Below, in pieces: positions 1 to 7,957 of a stretch of DNA of 64,000 nucleotides. The position numbers and the translations under genes are program-made. The DNA comes from Actinomycetota bacterium (GTDB lineage Bacteria; Actinomycetota; Acidimicrobiia; Acidimicrobiales; MedAcidi-G1), in assembly GCA_014381945.1 (NCBI GenBank), contig JACNKQ010000044.1:32108-96107 (forward strand), given 5' to 3'. The notes under the pieces were generated by a model. The model was not told the DNA's origin. It was given only the letters and a program-made list of their open reading frames with translations, and made no database searches. Within the stretch, counting starts at the first letter, position 1. Each line of letters opens with the position of its first letter.

Positions 1-2
1 TC

Positions 3-95
3 CGGGCCGCCGGAGCGTCGCGGGTCTCGGCGGTCGCCGTCGCCGCCACCACGGGAGGCACCACGCGGCGCCCGGCACCACGCCACCCTCGATAG
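3..95 (+). CDS. Possible 3' end of an upstream gene (partial)
   Basis: The third forward frame is open from the window edge to a TAG at 93-95 and reads as an Ala/Thr/Arg-rich tail ending in RHPR. The product cannot be recognised. The stop codon would overlap the -10 element of the next gene, an arrangement also seen at 2357. All frames are long in DNA this GC-rich, so this is only a possibility. Confidence 0.25.
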   Translation, partial: RAAGASRVSAVAVAATTGGTTRRPAPRHPR

Positions 96-98
96 CGT
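93..98 (+). promoter_or_regulatory. -10 element, leaderless type
   Basis: TAGCGT lies exactly 7 nt before the ATG at 106, so the transcript probably begins at the start codon. I see no Shine-Dalgarno site. Confidence 0.5.
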
Positions 99-105
99 CC
101 GGCGC

Positions 106-609
106 ATGCACCCCGATGATCCCGTGGCCGATGAAGACACCCGCGACGAGTTGCCGGCCGACCTCGATGTCGCCACCGCCATGGGCGACTACATCTTCCC
201 CGACAACAGCCGTCGCCGCATCCCCGGATTCGTCTACCTCGGCCTGGGCCTCACCGCCCTCGCCGTCGGCCTCCTCGCCGACGGGTCCCCGCTGGTCAAC
301 GGCGGCTTCCAGGTCGGGGGAGCGGCCCTCGCCCTGCTGGGTGCGTTCCACCTCCAGGCCGGGATGCACGTGGCCTTCGACGAGCGCGAGGCCCTCGTCG
401 CCGCCACCCGGGCGGTCGGCTTCCCGATCGGACACGCTTCGGCGCAGATGGCCTGGCGGGGCCTGCGCAGCCGACCCACCTGGCGGATCCTGCTCTACTC
501 CAACGAATCGCCACCCGACCGGCGCGGGCTCGTCCAGGTCGACGCCGTCGACGGCTCGATCGTGGCCCAGTTCGTAGAGGCCAACCCTGAGGACTGGTCG
601 GCGGACTGA
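106..609 (+). CDS. Small two-pass membrane protein, unknown function
   Basis: The protein has 167 residues and I do not recognise a family. An acidic N-terminus of about 40 residues is followed by two hydrophobic segments (roughly residues 41-58 and 66-84) and a soluble C-terminal half with several Trp and Arg residues. The start is set by a -10 box 7 nt upstream. It precedes the phosphatidylinositol mannoside genes but has its own promoter-like element, and pgsA downstream seems to have another, so shared function is not implied. Confidence 0.7.
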   Translation: MHPDDPVADEDTRDELPADLDVATAMGDYIFPDNSRRRIPGFVYLGLGLTALAVGLLADGSPLVNGGFQVGGAALALLGAFHLQAGMHVAFDEREALVAATRAVGFPIGHASAQMAWRGLRSRPTWRILLYSNESPPDRRGLVQVDAVDGSIVAQFVEANPEDWSAD

Positions 610-664
610 ACGGGCGTGCCGTGTGGCACGCCGGGCACTCCGACCCCCGACCACACCGCACTGG

Positions 665-670
665 TAGCGT
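665..670 (+). promoter_or_regulatory. -10 element of pgsA
   Basis: TAGCGT has the same sequence as the element before the gene at 106 but stands 75 nt before the pgsA ATG. The predicted leader is about 70 nt and carries a good AGGAGG ribosome site, so this unit is not leaderless. Confidence 0.35.
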
Positions 671-745
671 GGTACCGATCCCAGCCCTGCCCGCAGCGCA
701 CCGTACGGAACGCCGCACGTCGGATCGGGCCACAGGAGGCTCCAC

Positions 746-1438
746 ATGTTGGACGGAAACTGGCGTGCCGCAGTAGATCGCGGCCTGACGCCCATCGGCC
801 GCAGCCTGCGGCGCACCGGAATCTCAGCCGACGCTGTCACGGTCACCGGGATCGTGATGGCCACGGCCGCAGCGGTCAGCATCGGACTCGGAAACCTGCG
901 GTTCGGCCTGCTGTTCCTCGTCCTCACCGGGATACCCGACGCCCTCGACGGTGCCGTGGCGAAGGCCTCCGGCACGTCTTCGAAGCGTGGCGCCTTCTTC
1001 GACTCGGTCTCCGACCGGATCACCGACGCCCTCCTGTTCGGCGGCATCGCCTGGCACTTCGCCAGGACCGAACCCGGCAGCACCATGATGCTCCCCGTCG
1101 CCGTCATGGCCGCCGCCATGCTCGTCTCGTACATGCGGGCCAAGGCCGAGTCGCTGGGCTTCGACGCCAAGGGCGGCCTCATGGAACGGGCTGAACGGTT
1201 CATAGTGCTCGGCCTGGGACTGCTCTTCGCCGAGGTCCTGATCCCCGTCCTCTGGCTGATGCTCGTGCTGACCCTTGCGACAGCGGTGCAGCGCTTCGTC
1301 AAGGTGTGGCGTCAGGCCGGCCTCGAACGAGAGGCGCCCTACCGCCGCCGGGCCGAACGCCGCCGCCAACTGCGCACCGACCGACGCGCCGAACGTCGGG
1401 CCCGCCTCGCCGCACGCCGCAGCAGGCTCGACCGCTAG
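746..1438 (+). CDS. pgsA: Phosphatidylinositol phosphate synthase (CDP-alcohol phosphatidyltransferase)
   Basis: A 230-residue integral membrane enzyme that joins CDP-diacylglycerol to inositol phosphate, the first step toward phosphatidylinositol and PI mannosides. The CDP-alcohol phosphotransferase signature is present, with D65, D68, G69, D86 and D90. The usual Arg after the DG pair is Lys (K73). Hydrophobic helices follow and the C-terminus is very Arg-rich. AGGAGG lies 6 nt before the ATG. The next two genes are PatA-like and PimA-like, the same set as in mycobacteria, which supports PIP synthase over PG synthase. Confidence 0.85.
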   Translation: MLDGNWRAAVDRGLTPIGRSLRRTGISADAVTVTGIVMATAAAVSIGLGNLRFGLLFLVLTGIPDALDGAVAKASGTSSKRGAFFDSVSDRITDALLFGGIAWHFARTEPGSTMMLPVAVMAAAMLVSYMRAKAESLGFDAKGGLMERAERFIVLGLGLLFAEVLIPVLWLMLVLTLATAVQRFVKVWRQAGLEREAPYRRRAERRRQLRTDRRAERRARLAARRSRLDR

Positions 1439-1447
1439 CCGACCGAC

Positions 1448-2359
1448 GTGGCCGCCAGTTCGGTCGCCCTCGCCTACCGGCTGGGCTCCAGGGCGGTCCA
1501 GTTCGTCCCATGGCGGATGGGGGAGGCGGCATCCAGGGGGCTCGGACGGATCGCCGGCCGCTTCGGACCGGATCGCCGGCGTACCGTCGAACGCCACGTC
1601 CGGCGGGTGCAGGGCACCGACCTGACAGGAGGCGACCTCCGGAGGGCGGTCGACGACGTCTTCGCCTCGTACGCAAACTACTGGTTCCAGAGCCTCCGAC
1701 TGCCGGCCATGGACCCGGACGAGATCGACGCCGGCTTCACCGAGGAGGGCTTCGAACACGTGGTCGAGGCCCAGGAGTCCGGCCGGGGGGTGATCATCGC
1801 CATGCCGCACCTCGGGGGATGGGAATGGGCGGGATCCTGGGTCAGCCGGGTCGTGGAGTATCCGGTGGCCGCAGTGGTAGAGCCGCTCGAGCCGCCGGAA
1901 CTGTTCGAGTGGTTCCGCGACTACCGCCGGTCATACGGCATCGAGGTCATCGCACTGGGCCCCGATGCCGGCGGCGAGGTACAGAGGGCCCTACACGACG
2001 GCGCCGTCGTCGTCCTGCTCAGCGACCGGCACGTCGGCGGCAGCGGCGTGGACGTCGAGTTCTTCGGCGAGGTCACCACCCTCCCCGCCGGTCCTGCGCT
2101 GCTGGCCCTGCGGACAGGAGCGGCCCTGATTCCGGCGACCGCCTACATCCGACGGCATGGCTGCCACGGCGTGGCCCGTCCGCCCGTTCCGGCGCAGCGC
2201 AAGGGACGGTTCCGCGACGACGTCGCCCGCGTGACACAGGCACTGGCCGCCGAATTCGAGGACCTGATCCGGGCCGAGCCCGAACAGTGGCACCTGCTCC
2301 AGCCCAACTGGCCCAGCGACCGCGTCCCCGCCGGAAACGGTGCCGGGGACAGGGGCTAG
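1448..2359 (+). CDS. patA: PatA-like PIM acyltransferase (LpxL/HtrB fold)
   Basis: A 303-residue lysophospholipid acyltransferase-superfamily protein. The HX4E catalytic motif is visible as HLGGWE (H121, E126). By homology and position it should acylate the mannose of phosphatidylinositol mannoside at the inner face of the membrane. The GTG start 9 nt after the pgsA stop is chosen because it gives the usual N-terminus of the family. No ribosome site is visible, so translation probably depends on pgsA. The exact acyl acceptor is inferred from the neighbours. Confidence 0.8.
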   Translation: MAASSVALAYRLGSRAVQFVPWRMGEAASRGLGRIAGRFGPDRRRTVERHVRRVQGTDLTGGDLRRAVDDVFASYANYWFQSLRLPAMDPDEIDAGFTEEGFEHVVEAQESGRGVIIAMPHLGGWEWAGSWVSRVVEYPVAAVVEPLEPPELFEWFRDYRRSYGIEVIALGPDAGGEVQRALHDGAVVVLLSDRHVGGSGVDVEFFGEVTTLPAGPALLALRTGAALIPATAYIRRHGCHGVARPPVPAQRKGRFRDDVARVTQALAAEFEDLIRAEPEQWHLLQPNWPSDRVPAGNGAGDRG

Positions 2360-2362
2360 CGT
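2357..2362 (+). promoter_or_regulatory. -10 element, leaderless type, overlapping patA stop
   Basis: TAGCGT starts with the TAG stop codon of patA and stands 7 nt before the pimA GTG. It may give pimA a leaderless transcript of its own inside the cluster. Confidence 0.4.
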
Positions 2363-2369
2363 CGACATC

Positions 2370-3440
2370 GTGCGCATCGGCCTGGTCTGTCCGTACAGCC
2401 TGACCCTGCCCGGCGGCGTGCAGGGCCAGGTACTCGCCCTGGCACGCGCACTGCGGGCATCGGGCCACCCGACGCGCGTGCTCGGACCCTGCGACGGCCC
2501 ACCCCCCGACGCCGGCGTCACCCCGCTCGGCAACAGCCTGCCCACGGCCGCCAACGGCTCCATGGCGCCGATCGCCCCCGACGTCCCCTGCGCACTGCGC
2601 ACCATCCGTGCGCTCCGGGACGAGGAATTCGACGTGCTGCACCTGCACGAACCGCTGGCCCCGGGGCCCACCGTGACGGCCCTGTTCCTGGCGTCGATCC
2701 CGATGGTGGGGACCTTCCACGCCGCCGGGGGAAGCCGCGCCTACGACCTGTTGAACCCTCCGGTCCGCTGGCTCCGACAGCGTCTCGCTGCGTCCTTCGC
2801 CGTGTCCGAGGACGCCGCGGCAATGGCCGGAGGAGCACTCGGCGGCGACTACGAGGTGCTGTTCAACGGTGTCGAGATCGACCGCTGCGCACATGCCGAT
2901 CCATGGCCGACCGAGGGCCCGACCGTGTTCTTCGTCGGCCGCCACGAACCCCGCAAGGGCCTGGCGGTCCTCCTCGAGGCACTGCAGCACCTCCCGGACG
3001 ACGTCCGGCTCTGGGTGGCGGGCGACGGCCCCGAGACAACGGAACTCCAGCAGCGCATGGCCGGTGACCAGCGGGTCGAATGGCTCGGCCGCATAGCCGA
3101 GCAGGAGAAGCTCTCCCGGATGCGCGGCGCCGACGTCTTCTGCGCCCCGTCGCTGCGCGGTGAGTCGTTCGGCGTGGTGCTCCTCGAGGCCATGGCGGCC
3201 GGCACGCCTGTGGTTGCCGGCGACATCGCCGGCTACGCACGCGTCGCCCGACCGGGCAGCGAGGCGGTGCTGGTGCCGCCGGGTGACGCCCCCGGCCTCG
3301 CCGTGGCGCTCGAGAAGGTGCTCGGCGAACCGGGGCTGAGCGACGACCTCGTCGCCAACGGCCTCGACCGTGCCGAGGAGTTCTCGATGCGACGCCTGGC
3401 CGACCGGTACCTCGAGGCCTACGAGGGCGTCCGCTCCTGA
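2370..3440 (+). CDS. pimA: Phosphatidylinositol alpha-mannosyltransferase (GT4)
   Basis: A 356-residue GT-B glycosyltransferase that adds the first mannose from GDP-mannose to phosphatidylinositol on the cytoplasmic face. The N-terminus MRIGLVCPYS followed by PGGVQ is typical of PimA and fixes the start at GTG 2370 rather than the ATG 30 nt upstream. The C-terminal Rossmann domain has FVGRHEPRKGL and the nucleotide-sugar EX7E-type region RGESFGVVLLEAMAAG. It follows pgsA and patA, the same functional trio as in mycobacteria, but in the order pgsA-patA-pimA. Confidence 0.88.
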   Translation: MRIGLVCPYSLTLPGGVQGQVLALARALRASGHPTRVLGPCDGPPPDAGVTPLGNSLPTAANGSMAPIAPDVPCALRTIRALRDEEFDVLHLHEPLAPGPTVTALFLASIPMVGTFHAAGGSRAYDLLNPPVRWLRQRLAASFAVSEDAAAMAGGALGGDYEVLFNGVEIDRCAHADPWPTEGPTVFFVGRHEPRKGLAVLLEALQHLPDDVRLWVAGDGPETTELQQRMAGDQRVEWLGRIAEQEKLSRMRGADVFCAPSLRGESFGVVLLEAMAAGTPVVAGDIAGYARVARPGSEAVLVPPGDAPGLAVALEKVLGEPGLSDDLVANGLDRAEEFSMRRLADRYLEAYEGVRS

Positions 3441-3477
3441 ATCGTCCAGCAGGCCAGCGGACCGGTCGCGTCCGCCA

Positions 3478-3483
3478 TAGCAT
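3478..3483 (+). promoter_or_regulatory. -10 element before micro-ORF
   Basis: TAGCAT stands 8 nt before the ATG of the tiny ORF at 3492, the same spacing as at other leaderless starts in this window. Confidence 0.35.
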
Positions 3484-3491
3484 GCGGGCCG

Positions 3492-3518
3492 ATGCCGCGA
3501 CCCCGATGCCGAACATGA
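3492..3518 (+). CDS. Micro-ORF (8 codons) coupled to the M48-like gene
   Basis: ATG with seven further codons (MPRPRCRT) and a TGA. The stop overlaps the ATG at 3515 as ATGA. The tiny ORF sits at leaderless distance from a TANNNT box, and the next gene has no ribosome site of its own, so ribosomes could load here and reinitiate. It is one of several such arrangements in the window. No peptide function is claimed. Confidence 0.35.
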   Translation: MPRPRCRT

Positions 3519-4240
3519 CCTCCCGACCCTCCCCGACGCTGACCCTGGCCCTGATCGCAGGGCTCGTCGTCGGCCTCGTTGCCACGCTCGCCCTCGGCAT
3601 CTACGGACTCGGTGTCGGCGTGCTCTGCCTCATCGGGGCCGGCTGGGTCGGTGTCGCCGCCGACCGGGGCTCAGCGGTGCGACTCCTGCAGGCCGTCGGA
3701 ACACGACCAGCGTCCCCCGATGACCACCCCCGCCTCCACAACACCATGGACCAACTCTGCCTTGTCCAGGGGATCGAACCCCCCTCGCTCCATGTGGTCG
3801 ATGTGCCGACGGGCAATGCGGCGGCGCTGGGATCCCCGAAACCAGCCCTGATCTTCACGGCGGGCGCCCTCGACGCTCTCGAGGTCGTCGAGCTCGAAGG
3901 CCTCGTCGCCGACCTGCTGGTGCGCACCACCGACAGTGACCTCGCCGCACAGACAGGGGCCGCCGCCCACGGCTACCTGCCCGGATCTGCGAGGATGCGG
4001 CGCCGCTGGACCCGCCCCGACCGGCAGGTCAGGTTCGACCTCGAAGCGGCGTCGGTGACCCGCTACCCGCCCGGCCTCCAACGTGCACTGCGGACACTCG
4101 CCGGCCTCGGTTCGGCCGTTCCGTCGGCACCCGCGGCCAGCGCACACCTCTGGGTGCTCCAACCGGGGGGATCGCCTGAGGCGCCTACGCCCGTCCATCC
4201 TTCCGTCGAGCTGCGCCTCGCTGCGCTCGGCGAGGCCTGA
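3515..4240 (+). CDS. Degenerate M48 (HtpX-like) membrane protein
   Basis: About 241 residues. Two hydrophobic segments (about 8-28 and 30-48) lead into a region that lines up with HtpX-type M48 proteases: a PRLHN stretch, NAAALG (like the NAFA/TG block), an ALIFTAGAL strand, then ELEGLVADLLVR where HtpX has an AHExxH helix. The zinc motif HExxH is replaced by D133-L-L-V-R137, so it should not be a metalloprotease. In-frame ATGs exist at 3482, 3506 and 3515; I prefer 3515 because of the overlapping micro-ORF. It overlaps the lipoprotein gene by TGATG, which hints at a joint role at the cell envelope. Confidence 0.6.
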   Translation: MTSRPSPTLTLALIAGLVVGLVATLALGIYGLGVGVLCLIGAGWVGVAADRGSAVRLLQAVGTRPASPDDHPRLHNTMDQLCLVQGIEPPSLHVVDVPTGNAAALGSPKPALIFTAGALDALEVVELEGLVADLLVRTTDSDLAAQTGAAAHGYLPGSARMRRRWTRPDRQVRFDLEAASVTRYPPGLQRALRTLAGLGSAVPSAPAASAHLWVLQPGGSPEAPTPVHPSVELRLAALGEA

Positions 4241-5496
4241 TGCGGGTCCGGACCGCCTGCTGCGCCCTCCTGGTCCTGGCTGCCGCAGCCTGTGGCGGCG
4301 GAGAAGGTGGGGAAGGCGGGCCGGGCGGCGTGTCGACCACAGGGACCCCGTCCACAGCGGACCCGGCAGGTTCGACGAATTCGACGGGTGCCACGGGGGA
4401 GGCCTCGACGACCTCGGCCCCGGACGACCAGGCGCTCTCCGAGGCCGACGAACCGGTCGCCGTGCCGAGCACGACCGAGGACATCGTCACATCGCCCACC
4501 GTGAGGACCGAGATCGGCGACACAGAGGTGTCAGCCGACGGGACCACGACGACCACGACCGAGGCGCCATGGGACGGCCTGACGATGCCCCTGACCGGTG
4601 AGCCGGCACCGGACGGGCTGCCCGAGCGTCCTGCACTGGTCGTCAAGGTCGGCAACAACGACTGGCGCTCCCTGCCACAGGTCGGCCTGGAGGCCGCCGA
4701 CATCGTCTACGAGCTGATGGTCGAGAACTTCGTGACCCGATTCGCCGCCGTGTTCCACAGCGAGCTCCCGGAGGCAATCCGGCCGGTCCGCTCGGCCCGG
4801 TCCAGCGACATCGACCTGGTGGCCAACCTGGACCGCCCCATGTTCGTCTACTGGGGAAGCAACGCCGGGGTCGCCGCAGAGGTCGAAGGGGCCGAACGCC
4901 TCGGCATGCTGCAGGTCAGGTCGACGACCGGCAGGGGACAGGAGCACTTCCGGCGCGACGACACCAGGAAGGCCCCCTACAACGGCGTCGTGGACCCGGC
5001 GGGCGTCTTAACCTCGCTGGACGGTGAGGCACTACCACCGGGACCGGTCTTCACCTACGGGCCACCCGCCGAATCGGCGATACAGGCCGCAGGCGTCCGC
5101 TGGACGACGGCGAACCGCGACGTGGCCTTCGTATGGGATGGTGATTCCGGGCAGTGGATCAGGTACCAGGACGGGCTGCCCCACCTCGACGCCAACGGGG
5201 CGCCCCTCGCAGCCGACAATGTTCTCAAGCTCACGGTCGGCTACCGGCAGTCCGCCGCCGACCAGACCTCCCCACAGCTGCTGAGCACCGGATCGGGCGA
5301 CGGCTGGCTGTTCCGCGACGGAACCGTCACCGGCATCGTCTGGAGCCGGCAGTTCATCGCCGACGGGTGGGCGATCCTCGACGACGACACCGGCGAACGC
5401 CTGCACCTCGACCGGGGTTCCACCTGGGTGCTCATGACACGCATCGGCGAGGGCGAGATCCTCGACGCCATGGAGGCCCGCGAACTGGTCGGCTGA
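4240..5496 (+). CDS. DUF3048 (YerB-like) lipoprotein
   Basis: 418 residues. The signal peptide ends in a lipobox (LAAAAC, Cys18), followed by a Gly- then Thr/Ser/Glu-rich linker to about residue 110. The DUF3048 core then starts at MPLTG, with RPALVVKVGN, RPVRSARSSDID and the C-terminal half of the family. It should be anchored outside the membrane. The biochemical role of the family is not known to me; envelope or spore-coat roles have been suggested for relatives. The start codon shares its A with the stop of the preceding gene. Confidence 0.85.
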   Translation: MRVRTACCALLVLAAAACGGGEGGEGGPGGVSTTGTPSTADPAGSTNSTGATGEASTTSAPDDQALSEADEPVAVPSTTEDIVTSPTVRTEIGDTEVSADGTTTTTTEAPWDGLTMPLTGEPAPDGLPERPALVVKVGNNDWRSLPQVGLEAADIVYELMVENFVTRFAAVFHSELPEAIRPVRSARSSDIDLVANLDRPMFVYWGSNAGVAAEVEGAERLGMLQVRSTTGRGQEHFRRDDTRKAPYNGVVDPAGVLTSLDGEALPPGPVFTYGPPAESAIQAAGVRWTTANRDVAFVWDGDSGQWIRYQDGLPHLDANGAPLAADNVLKLTVGYRQSAADQTSPQLLSTGSGDGWLFRDGTVTGIVWSRQFIADGWAILDDDTGERLHLDRGSTWVLMTRIGEGEILDAMEARELVG

Positions 5497-5534
5497 AGCC
5501 CTGCCCCGCGGCGACGACCAGCCGGGTGCGGCCG

Positions 5535-5540
5535 TACACT
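5535..5540 (+). promoter_or_regulatory. -10 element of pdxS, leaderless type
   Basis: TACACT ends 7 nt before the pdxS ATG at 5548 and no ribosome site is present, so the mRNA is probably leaderless. Confidence 0.5.
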
Positions 5541-5547
5541 CGCCGGC

Positions 5548-6438
5548 ATGAGCGAAACGAACCGTTCCACGGGAACACAGATGGTCAAGCGCGGGCTCGC
5601 CGAGATGCTCAAGGGCGGCGTCATCATGGACGTCGTCGACGCCCGGCAGGCCCGCATCGCCGAGGACGCCGGGGCAACGGCCGTTATGGCCCTCGAACGG
5701 GTCCCATCGGACATCCGACGCGACGGCGGCGTGGCCCGCATGTCCGACCCGGAGATGATCGAGGCGATCAAGGAGGCCGTGACCATCCCGGTCATGGCCA
5801 AGGCCCGCATCGGCCACTTCGCCGAAGCCCAGATCCTCGAGGCCCTCGGCGTCGACTACGTCGACGAGAGCGAGGTGCTCACCCCGGCCGACGAGGCCCA
5901 CCACATCGACAAGTGGGCGTTCACCGTTCCGTTCGTGTGCGGAGCCACCAACCTGGGCGAGGCACTCCGCCGCATCTCCGAAGGCGCCTGCCTCATCCGC
6001 TCGAAGGGTGAGGCCGGCACCGGCAACATCGTCGAGGCCGTCAGGCACCTGCGGTCGATCCTCGGCGACCTGCGCCGCATCACCCAGGCCGATTCCGCCG
6101 AACTGTTCGACTGGGCCAAGCGCCTCCAGTCGCCGCTGCCCCTCGTCCAGGAGGTCGCCGAAACCGGACGCCTCCCGGTGCCCATGTTCTGCGCAGGCGG
6201 CATCGCCACCCCGGCCGACGCCTCGCTCGTCATGCAGCTGGGAGCCGAGGCGGTCTTCGTCGGCTCCGGCATCTTCAAAAGCGACGACCCTGCACCCCGG
6301 GCCCGCGCCATCGTCGAGGCCACGACCAACTTCGCCGACCCGACCCTGCTGGCCAAGGTCAGCCGCGGCCTCGGCGACGCCATGCCCGGCCTCGAGATCG
6401 ACACGCTCGAGACCCGCCTGGCCGACCGGGGCTGGTAG
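5548..6438 (+). CDS. pdxS: Pyridoxal 5'-phosphate synthase, PdxS subunit
   Basis: 296 residues, full length for the family. It builds PLP from ribose 5-phosphate, glyceraldehyde 3-phosphate and ammonia channelled from PdxT. The (beta/alpha)8 barrel shows D28 in IMDVVD, the imine-forming Lys in VMAKARIGH (K85) and the second Lys in [11 protein letters not shown] (K153). It is followed by an unusual 112-bp tandem repeat and pdxT, so the two subunits are surely co-transcribed. The TAG stop shares its final G with the first repeat unit. Confidence 0.95.
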   Translation: MSETNRSTGTQMVKRGLAEMLKGGVIMDVVDARQARIAEDAGATAVMALERVPSDIRRDGGVARMSDPEMIEAIKEAVTIPVMAKARIGHFAEAQILEALGVDYVDESEVLTPADEAHHIDKWAFTVPFVCGATNLGEALRRISEGACLIRSKGEAGTGNIVEAVRHLRSILGDLRRITQADSAELFDWAKRLQSPLPLVQEVAETGRLPVPMFCAGGIATPADASLVMQLGAEAVFVGSGIFKSDDPAPRARAIVEATTNFADPTLLAKVSRGLGDAMPGLEIDTLETRLADRGW

Positions 6439-6549
6439 GCGATCAGTTGAAGGCGATCAGTTGAAGGCGATCAGTTGAAGGCGATCAGTTGAAGGCGATC
6501 AGTTGAAGGCGATCAGTTGAAGGCGATCAGTTGAAGGCGATCAGTTGAA
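6438..6549 (+). repeat. Eight 14-bp tandem repeats carrying ribosome site plus TTG start
   Basis: The unit GGCGATCAGTTGAA is repeated eight times without a mismatch (6438, 6452, 6466, 6480, 6494, 6508, 6522, 6536). Read across the junctions, each copy gives AAGG, 7 nt, then TTG (at 6447, 6461, 6475, 6489, 6503, 6517, 6531, 6545). The last TTG is the pdxT start. The first seven each read TTG AAG GCG ATC AGT TGA, and each TGA overlaps the next TTG as TTGA. The array is bounded on both sides by GGTAGGCG (6434-6441, 6550-6557), as slippage would give. Each unit also contains GATC. Confidence 0.95.
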
Positions 6550-7129
6550 GGTAGGCGTGCTGGCGCTTCAGGGGGCGTTCGCCAGCCATGCCGAGATGCT
6601 CGGCGAGGCGGGGGCTACACCGATCGAGGTCCGCACGGCCGGTGAGCTCGCCGAGGCCGACGCCCTGGTGATGCCCGGAGGCGAGTCCACGACGATGTCG
6701 ATGCTGCTCGACATCGCCGAACTCCGCGCACCGCTGGCCGGTCGGCTGGCCGACGGGATGCCCGTCTTCGGAACCTGTGCCGGAATGATCCTGCTGGCCG
6801 TCAACGTGCTGGACGGCCGCTCCGACCAACGGTCCCTGGGCGCCATCGACCTCGACGTCCGACGCAACGGCTACGGCCGCCAGGTCGACTCCTTCGAAAC
6901 CGACCTGGTGGTCGACGGGCTCGAGGGCACGTTCCCCGGAATCTTCATCCGCTCGCCCGTGGTCGAACGGATCGGCCCGGACGTCGAGGTGGTTGCAGAG
7001 GTCGAGGGGCGGCCGGTGCTGTGCCGGCAGGGCAACGTCCTCGTGGCGTCCTTCCACCCCGAGTTGGCGGGCGACGCCCGCATCCACCGACGGTTCCTCG
7101 AGTCGGCGTTCGCCTCCGACGCCGCCTGA
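6545..7129 (+). CDS. pdxT: Pyridoxal 5'-phosphate synthase glutaminase, PdxT subunit
   Basis: 194 residues. This class-I glutamine amidotransferase hydrolyses glutamine and passes ammonia to PdxS. The catalytic triad is visible: nucleophile C78 in GTCAGM, with H171 and E173 in FHPEL; the GGEST loop is present. The TTG start is chosen because MKVGVLALQGAF is the standard N-terminus and no upstream in-frame start exists. The TTG lies in the last copy of the tandem array, with AAGG 7 nt before it. Translation may depend on how ribosomes move through the array. Confidence 0.95.
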   Translation: MKVGVLALQGAFASHAEMLGEAGATPIEVRTAGELAEADALVMPGGESTTMSMLLDIAELRAPLAGRLADGMPVFGTCAGMILLAVNVLDGRSDQRSLGAIDLDVRRNGYGRQVDSFETDLVVDGLEGTFPGIFIRSPVVERIGPDVEVVAEVEGRPVLCRQGNVLVASFHPELAGDARIHRRFLESAFASDAA

Positions 7130-7150
7130 GCCCATAGGAGCAGCCACGCA

Positions 7151-7900
7151 GTGTCCGGTCATTCCAAGTGGGCGACGATCAAGCACAAGAAGGGGGCCGC
7201 CGACGCCAGGCGCGGCAAGCTCTTCGCCAAGCTGATCAAGCAGGTCGAGACAGCGGCACGTCAGGGCGGCGGCGATCAGGACGCCAACCCGACCCTGCGG
7301 ACCATGTTCCAGAAGGCCCGCGATGCCTCGGTCCCGCTCGACACCATCGAACGGGCGGTCAAGCGGGGGACCGGCGAACTCGAGGGCGTCGTCTACGAGC
7401 CCGTCACCTACGAGGGCTATGCGCCCCACGGTGTGGCGCTCTACGTCGAGACCCTCACCGACAACCGCAACCGCACCAGCTCCGACGTGCGTTCGGTCCT
7501 AGTGAAAAACGGCGGCTCCCTCGCCGAGCCGGGATCGGTCGCATGGCAGTTCGAGCGCAAGGGGGTCGTCCTGCTGCCGGGGTCGACCGACGAGGACGAG
7601 ATCATGCTGGCGGCCCTCGACGCCGGTGCCGAGGACCTGGTCGACGACGGCGGGATCTGGCGCCTGACCTGTGAGGCCTCCGACCTTCCGACCGTGCGGG
7701 CGGCGGTCGAGGCAGCCGAGATCGCCTTCGACTCGGCCGACGTCACGATGGTGGCCACCTCGACGGTTGCCCTCGGGACGGCGGAGGAGGCCAGGGCCGT
7801 CCTGCGGGTCATCGACCTGATCGACGACCTCGACGACGTCCAGGACGTCCACGCCAACTTCGACATTCCCGACGAGCTGTTCGCAGCCCTCGAAGCCTGA
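7151..7900 (+). CDS. yebC: YebC/PmpR family protein (TACO1-like)
   Basis: 249 residues beginning SGHSKWATIKHKKGAADARR, the hallmark of the family. Members act as DNA-binding regulators or, as later shown for some, as translation factors that relieve ribosome stalling on proline-rich stretches. The three-domain form is complete. AGGAG lies about 12 nt before the GTG. It stands directly before ruvC-ruvA-ruvB, a very common neighbourhood in bacteria, although ruvC has its own promoter-like box. Confidence 0.93.
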   Translation: MSGHSKWATIKHKKGAADARRGKLFAKLIKQVETAARQGGGDQDANPTLRTMFQKARDASVPLDTIERAVKRGTGELEGVVYEPVTYEGYAPHGVALYVETLTDNRNRTSSDVRSVLVKNGGSLAEPGSVAWQFERKGVVLLPGSTDEDEIMLAALDAGAEDLVDDGGIWRLTCEASDLPTVRAAVEAAEIAFDSADVTMVATSTVALGTAEEARAVLRVIDLIDDLDDVQDVHANFDIPDELFAALEA

Positions 7901-7944
7901 TCCCAGCAGTTGGCAGCGGTCCCCCTGCCTGCGACCCGCACTGC

Positions 7945-7950
7945 TAGAGT
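7945..7950 (+). promoter_or_regulatory. -10 element of ruvCAB, leaderless type
   Basis: TAGAGT ends 7 nt before the ruvC ATG at 7958. Confidence 0.5.
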
Positions 7951-7957
7951 CGTACAT

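Noticed and set aside
824..1810. Minus-strand open frame of 328 codons across pgsA and patA
   Set aside because: It has no family features, is low in complexity, and is antisense to two well-recognised genes.
6438..6549. The 14-bp tandem array as a CRISPR or an integration site
   Set aside because: Units are contiguous with no spacers, too short for CRISPR repeats, and no cas, integrase or tRNA gene is near.
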